Shown here piece after piece: positions 43,460-47,411 of a DNA stretch of 47,411 nucleotides (its first letter is position 1; each line of letters starts with the position of its first letter). Origin of the DNA: Fontibacillus panacisegetis. GTDB lineage: Bacteria > Bacillota > Bacilli > Paenibacillales > Paenibacillaceae. The stretch spans positions 1 to 47,411 of the forward strand of contig NZ_FNBG01000036.1 in the NCBI RefSeq assembly GCF_900102215.1. Reading direction: 5' to 3'. A program made the translations under genes and the position numbers. The notes below the pieces were generated by a model. The model was not told where the DNA came from, searched no databases, and worked only from the letters and a program-made list of their open reading frames with translations.

Positions 43460-43505
43460 AAATAAGACTGCATGCTTCGCTTAGGCCAAACATGCAGTCT
43501 TATTT
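43460..43505. terminator. Bidirectional terminator
   Basis: Perfect 15-bp stem AAATAAGACTGCATG / CATGCAGTCTTATTT. It lies between the lacI-type gene and the anti-sigma remnant. Confidence 0.75.
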
Positions 43506-43541
43506 TGGTATATTACCCTTCTCTTAGTTTTGAGTTTGAAC

Positions 43542-43715
43542 TTATAATTGTTTATCATTCACATAACGAAAAACAGCTCCTCTTGCTTCATATAACTCAT
43601 CTGTAAGTCTGAAGGGTATTTTTTAGACCATCCCCACTTTATACCAATATTTGCTCATAAGTCATAAGCACATCAATGTATTGCTCATATTCTTCACTTG
43701 TTAAGATATCTCTTG
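43542..43715 (-). pseudogene. Broken copy of the anti-sigma gene 3' end
   Basis: About 170 bp similar (roughly 80 percent by eye) to the 3' end of the intact gene at 45602-45780. The minus strand reads EEYEQYIDVLMTYEQILV-like, then two single-base deletions compared with the intact copy, and a different ending DKQL-stop at 43542. It is a dead partial duplicate. The solute-binding protein gene lies between the two copies. Confidence 0.7.
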
Positions 43716-43780
43716 ATAATCCAGAATTAGCATTGAGCAAGCTTGCCCCAAACAAATGAAATTCGTTATAAAATTACTTT

Positions 43781-45043
43781 CTAGCGATTAATAATAGTTT
43801 GGATTTCTTGTTGCATTGAAGATAATAGTTCTTTCATACTAATATCGTTATTTATAGCTCCCCATAGCTCCTGATTAATAGTTTTGAATATCTCCTCACT
43901 TTGCTCTAAACTTAACGGAATATTGAGAACTTCCAAGGGGGCAATGTTATAAAAAGATTCTAGATTTTTACCAATACTTTTGTTGTATCCTTCACGTGAC
44001 AGGAGTACGGAATAATTATTACTCATTTGGTAAGTGTTTGCGAACTCAGAGCCATTAATATACTGAATGAATCTCCAACTTTGTTCCACTTTGTCTGATC
44101 CAGAATAAATTCCAAATAATGCATTTGGGGAAATAGCTGATGCACTTTTAGAATAGGCAGGATCCACCGGTGCGGTAACAATATCCCACTCAAAATCGGC
44201 ATCTAATAAATCATCAATCAGATAAGAATAGTCAACCGTCATAGCGATGCTTCCAGAAGTAAATGGAAAACTCCCAGGATTAACTTCAATTTCATTAATA
44301 TTTTCCCGTGTTTTCAAGGTACCAGCTATAGCCCCTTCCAGAATAGGGTTTAAGATATTTTCCCAACTTGAGGTATTTATTGTCGCATTCTTCCCCCGTG
44401 TATCCACATAGCGAACCCCTTGGGATGCCGCCATATCGACTGCCATACCAAACAAAGTATCATCATAGAATAACCCAACAAAATCACTTTTATTTTGAGC
44501 AGAATTCGTTATAGTTGAAGCCAACTTAAAGACATTATCCCAACTCATTCCATCATTCGGATAATCTACTCCATACTGATCAAATAGCGTCTTATTATAA
44601 AATAAAGCCTTTGCCGAAAACGTTGGTGATAAGGCGAAGATTTTACCTTGACCTTTTGAACGCAAATATTCCAACAAGTTGGGATTAATCTCTTCAATTT
44701 TAAAATCACTAGAATTGTTAATATATGGGTTAAGGTCTACCAATATTTCTTCAGAAATAATGGACTCAAAAAAGGTTTCATCTATATATACTAAGTCAGG
44801 TTGTTCAGATTTTATTAATTGTTTAAGCGTATTTTCACTTAACCCTTCTTTATAATATGCAGACAATGGTATGACTTCAAAATTAATATTGGGATACTTT
44901 GCGTGGAAAATACTTCCATATTTTACCATAAATTCATCAGTGTCAAAATATAGAACTCTAAGTGTTATATCCTTTTCCTCTGCTCTATTCATGCACCCCG
45001 ATATCAATATAATGACTATAAGAAGTGAAATCCATCTTTTCAT
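43781..45043 (-). CDS. Extracellular solute-binding lipoprotein (family 1)
   Basis: 420 residues with signal peptide and lipobox LISGC (Cys 17). Family 1 (sugar-type) binding fold: ITLRVLYFDTDEFMVKYGSI, KYPNINFEV, KSEQPDLVYID, LFYNKTLFDQYGVDYPNDGM SWDNVF and PNALFGIYSGSDKVEQSWRF. Such proteins feed sugars to ABC importers. No permease or ATPase gene lies nearby, so it may be an orphan or act as a sensor. AT-rich, unlike the GH13 region, and inserted between duplicated anti-sigma segments. Confidence 0.82.
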   Translation of the reverse strand: MKRWISLLIVIILISGCMNRAEEKDITLRVLYFDTDEFMVKYGSIFHAKYPNINFEVIPLSAYYKEGLSENTLKQLIKSEQPDLVYIDETFFESIISEEILVDLNPYINNSSDFKIEEINPNLLEYLRSKGQGKIFALSPTFSAKALFYNKTLFDQYGVDYPNDGMSWDNVFKLASTITNSAQNKSDFVGLFYDDTLFGMAVDMAASQGVRYVDTRGKNATINTSSWENILNPILEGAIAGTLKTRENINEIEVNPGSFPFTSGSIAMTVDYSYLIDDLLDADFEWDIVTAPVDPAYSKSASAISPNALFGIYSGSDKVEQSWRFIQYINGSEFANTYQMSNNYSVLLSREGYNKSIGKNLESFYNIAPLEVLNIPLSLEQSEEIFKTINQELWGAINNDISMKELLSSMQQEIQTIINR

Positions 45044-45375
45044 AATCTAAACTCTCCTCAAAACATTATATTCTTAAAAAGATGTTGCGTTCTGTTTATA
45101 TTCGCTAGAATCGTTTTCTATATACCACTTCGCTTGAGTCAAATACATATTTTTGTAGTAACCATCTTTGCTCATTAGCTCTAAATTAGGAATCCCATTA
45201 CCAAATAATAAATAATTTTGCTAATCCCATCTCTCTATGAATCTGAAATTATCTTTTTATTTCTTCAATGTAATTATTATTACAATCATTAAAATTTACC
45301 ATTTAATGTAATTATTATACAATAAATGTGTAACTATGTATATACATTATGCGTTTTTAACAAATATTTTCCTAA

Positions 45376-45537
45376 GAGCACTTACCACTCTTCAGATTGA
45401 TCCTCCCTTATATATCGAAGAAAGCTCTAGATATTTCTACTGATTTTTTTGAATCATTCAAGTCATTTTCCAACACTAAGATCCAAGAAGCATTAGCTTC
45501 AATTGAACAAAAAGGCCAAGAGCTTTTATATAAATAA
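45376..45537 (+). pseudogene. 3' remnant of a plus-strand gene
   Basis: 53 codons open after an in-frame TAA, ending at TAA 45535-45537. Translation contains LPYISKKALDISTDFFESFK and NTKIQEALASIEQKGQELLY, clearly protein-like, with no start or ribosome site. A terminator follows at once. The family is not recognised. The rest of 45044-45601 is AT-rich and empty. Confidence 0.4.
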
Positions 45538-45579
45538 GGCCCCATTTCCGCCCTGCCTTCGGGCGAAACATGGAGCCTT
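45536..45579. terminator. Terminator shared by the sigma operon and the plus-strand remnant
   Basis: AAGGC-CCAT-TTCCGCCC / GGGCGAA-ATGG-GCCTT, a long stem with small mismatches and a TGCCTTC loop. It lies 22 bp past the anti-sigma stop. Confidence 0.7.
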
Positions 45580-45601
45580 AGCTCTGAATATGATACCTCT
45601 C

Positions 45602-46282
45602 TTAGTTTGAATGTTGCGATTGTTTATCACTCACATAATAAAGAACATCTCTTGCTTCATTTAATTCATCTTGTAAGTCTGAAGGAGTATTTTTCAGATC
45701 ATTCCCGCTTTCTACCAATATTTGCTCATAAGTCATAAGCGCATCAATATACTGCTTATATTCTTCACTTGTTAAAACTTCTTTACTCGATTGCACTCCG
45801 TTCAGCTGGTCAAAATAGGGTTGAATTTCATACATCACATTCTTAATTTCTTCTATTTTTTCGGAAGGTACTTGAGAGTAATCAATGTTACCATATTGAT
45901 CTCCATATTCAATTTTGGCACTGGTTATTACTTTTAACAACTCTTTAAAATGCCCAAATTGCTCCTGCCCCAGGTCACCCTTCGCCTGAGTTAATTTAGC
46001 ATTTAGCAATAAATATCCTTCCATCGTTGCACCTGCAGCATGTTTTTTGAAATTATCAAATGAACCAAATAAGCCGTCAACAAGAAGTGCTTCATAAGCA
46101 AACGCACTTGTTGGAACGATTAGGCATACTGCTAAGATTGCAGTAACTAATCGTCTTCTTGCATATGCCCTTACTTTTGTTCCCATCTCAGCTTTCGCTT
46201 TTCTCACGCCCATTTTACTCATTTCATGTATCTCTATCGGAGTTTGTATATTATCTAACTCTTCTTTTAAACTTCTATTCAT
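45602..46282 (-). CDS. Anti-sigma factor, DUF3600-type membrane protein
   Basis: 226 residues. The N-terminal ~45 are cytoplasmic and charged (LKEELDNIQTPIEIHEMSKM), one membrane helix follows (LVTAILAVCLIVPTSAFAYE, about 45-64), then an extracytoplasmic all-alpha domain of DUF3600 type (GATMEGYLLLNAKLTQAKGD; EEYKQYIDALMTYEQILVES). It overlaps the sigma gene by eight bases. It should hold the sigma factor at the membrane until a signal acts on the outer domain. A broken copy of its end lies at 43542. Confidence 0.83.
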   Translation of the reverse strand: MNRSLKEELDNIQTPIEIHEMSKMGVRKAKAEMGTKVRAYARRRLVTAILAVCLIVPTSAFAYEALLVDGLFGSFDNFKKHAAGATMEGYLLLNAKLTQAKGDLGQEQFGHFKELLKVITSAKIEYGDQYGNIDYSQVPSEKIEEIKNVMYEIQPYFDQLNGVQSSKEVLTSEEYKQYIDALMTYEQILVESGNDLKNTPSDLQDELNEARDVLYYVSDKQSQHSN

Positions 46283-46799
46283 AGTTGCCAGCCTCCTTAA
46301 AATCTTTACGCAGTTTGTTTAACGCACGATATAAGATTGATTTTGCAGTTCCAAGCGGTATTTCTAATATCTCTGATATTTCTTTTAATGTATGGTCATG
46401 ATAAAACCTTAATAAAATAACGCTCTTCTCATCATCTTGCAAAGTGTCCATTAATTCTTGTAATGATAGTGTAAGTAAAATATCCCCATCATCCGAACCT
46501 ACGAATTCTTCAAACTCAGGTTTTAGTTGAACTACTTTTTTGTTCTTTTTCACTAAATTAATTGCACTGTTCATCGTAATTTTCATCAGCCATGTCTTGA
46601 AATACTCTGGTCGTTGCAAGGTATCTATCTTTTTAAACGACTGATAAGCCACTTCTTGAACTACATCAAGGGCATCTTCTGTATTCCTAACGTAAACATA
46701 CGCCATGCGATAAATATCCTGTTCAAATTGTTTGAATAGCTTTAAAAAGGCCCTGTCATTCTCCTTCTGAGCTTTTAGAACTAACCGCCTGATACGCAC
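46275..46799 (-). CDS. ECF-type RNA polymerase sigma factor
   Basis: 174 residues. Region 2: FEQDIYRMAYVYVRNTEDAL DVVQEVAYQSFKKI. Region 4: LPEDEKSV-like LQDDEKSVILLRFYHDHTLK EISEILEIPLGTAKSILYRA LNKLRK. Starts at GTG 46799 with GAGGAGAGGTGA in front. It belongs to the SigV/SigW-like Firmicute ECF group and is cotranscribed with its anti-sigma. Sigma factors of this type often drive their own operon; I could not identify that promoter with confidence. Confidence 0.9.
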   Translation of the reverse strand: MRIRRLVLKAQKENDRAFLKLFKQFEQDIYRMAYVYVRNTEDALDVVQEVAYQSFKKIDTLQRPEYFKTWLMKITMNSAINLVKKNKKVVQLKPEFEEFVGSDDGDILLTLSLQELMDTLQDDEKSVILLRFYHDHTLKEISEILEIPLGTAKSILYRALNKLRKDFKEAGNYE

Positions 46800-46888
46800 T
46801 CACCTCTCCTCTTTTATCTTTACATTTATTAGACAATCTGGAGGTGTATTTGGCTTAAAGTAACTGGATAATTTTCTTACAAATAAAA

Positions 46889-46912
46889 AAACCGCCCAGA
46901 TAAAGGCGATTC
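46889..46912 (-). terminator. Weak hairpin terminator
   Basis: AACCGCC / GGCGATT with one mismatch, followed on the minus strand by TTTTTTTATTTG. Confidence 0.5.
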
Positions 46913-46952
46913 TGATAAATATTAATTATACATGCCTGTAAATAAAATTAAA

Positions 46953-46995
46953 AACCCCCTGCTAATTGTGAATTACCACAAATAAGCAGGGGGTT
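46953..46995 (-). terminator. Native eno terminator
   Basis: Stem AACCCCCTGC / GCAGGGGGTT, then TTTTAATTTT on the minus strand. It sits 18 bp beyond the eno stop codon, so it moved with the eno fragment or was never displaced. Confidence 0.75.
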
Positions 46996-47012
46996 AGATG
47001 TATTGGCAAAGA

Positions 47013-47225
<213 letters not shown>

Positions 47226-47282
47226 TCAATAATTAATAAATTTATAACCAAAAAACATGGCTCTGATTTTGTCTTGCTTAAC

Positions 47283-47411
47283 TTATCCAATTGCATTAAT
47301 ATTACTATCACTTTTCTGAAGTAATTGGTAAATTCCTTCTTTATCTTGAATTATTCCTTTATTAATTACCTCTCCAGTACTAGATAAAATATAGCAATAA
47401 GGGAAAGTATG
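47283..47411 (-). CDS. C-terminal end of a gene cut by the window edge (possibly thioredoxin-like)
   Basis: 42 codons open to the right edge, ending at TAA 47283-47285: FPYCYILSSTGEVINKGIIQ and DKEGIYQLLQKSDSNINAIG. A cis-Pro-like F-P-Y strand followed by a Gly-turn strand is what the end of a TlpA/redoxin fold looks like, but the part with any CxxC is off the window. AT-rich, so probably part of the element that interrupted eno. Confidence 0.5.
   Translation of the reverse strand, partial: HTFPYCYILSSTGEVINKGIIQDKEGIYQLLQKSDSNINAIG

Overview
The window looks like chromosomal DNA from a Paenibacillus-type member of the Bacillota. The evidence is the core block secG, rnr, smpB, ssrA on the minus strand with a displaced 3' end of eno just beyond it, strong AGGAGG-type ribosome sites, frequent TTG/GTG starts, moderately AT-rich DNA, and a complete seven-gene mnh/mrp antiporter operon. 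No rRNA, ordinary tRNA or CRISPR array was seen.

Layout, left to right. 0.6-3.6 kb: a four-gene polar amino acid (probably cysteine-type) ABC importer on the minus strand. 3.9-6.9 kb: a decayed lgt fragment, a secreted protein plus lipoprotein pair of unknown function, and a ~320-bp element whose ends carry Tn7-like TnsB-type sites. 7-35.6 kb: a mosaic studded with fragments of the 3' end of ssrA (tmRNA), all in the same orientation as the intact gene at 35569-35933. Its parts are an MFS sugar-efflux-type exporter; a membrane sensor-domain protein; a MarR/nitroreductase pair; a DUF4352-type lipoprotein; an AbrB-Doc toxin-antitoxin pair; a DUF6155-type gene; a truncated TOTE-type primase; a second-type pyruvate kinase with an AraC regulator; a nucleotidyltransferase pair; a graveyard with Fic and winged-helix remnants; ung; a CE2-like esterase; an AraC/GyrI-like regulator; the mrp operon with a divergent universal-stress protein; a small tyrosine recombinase; a TerD-VWA protein; and a TetR regulator with a reductase-hydrolase fusion. 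35.6-40.4 kb: core ssrA, smpB, rnr and secG, plus a tiny membrane-peptide gene. 40.5-47.4 kb: GH13 alpha-1,6-glucosidase with LacI regulator, a sugar-type solute-binding lipoprotein lying between a full and a broken copy of an anti-sigma gene, an ECF sigma factor, the displaced eno 3' end and the end of a foreign gene cut by the window edge.

The most striking feature is the ssrA array. At least three copies of the ssrA 3' end (18645-18727, 32806-32888 and the intact gene) share the same 83-bp extent up to the same internal point, and shorter pieces lie at 6985, 10997, 17680 and 19759. Several are preceded by a hairpin terminator. I read this as repeated insertion of gene cassettes at ssrA, each restoring a functional tmRNA end and displacing the old one to the left. 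The last cassette (about 32889-35571) would carry only tetR and the fusion gene. The eno fragment at the right edge suggests that a second element used the end of eno.

Annotation rests on reading translations and motifs by eye; no database search was possible.
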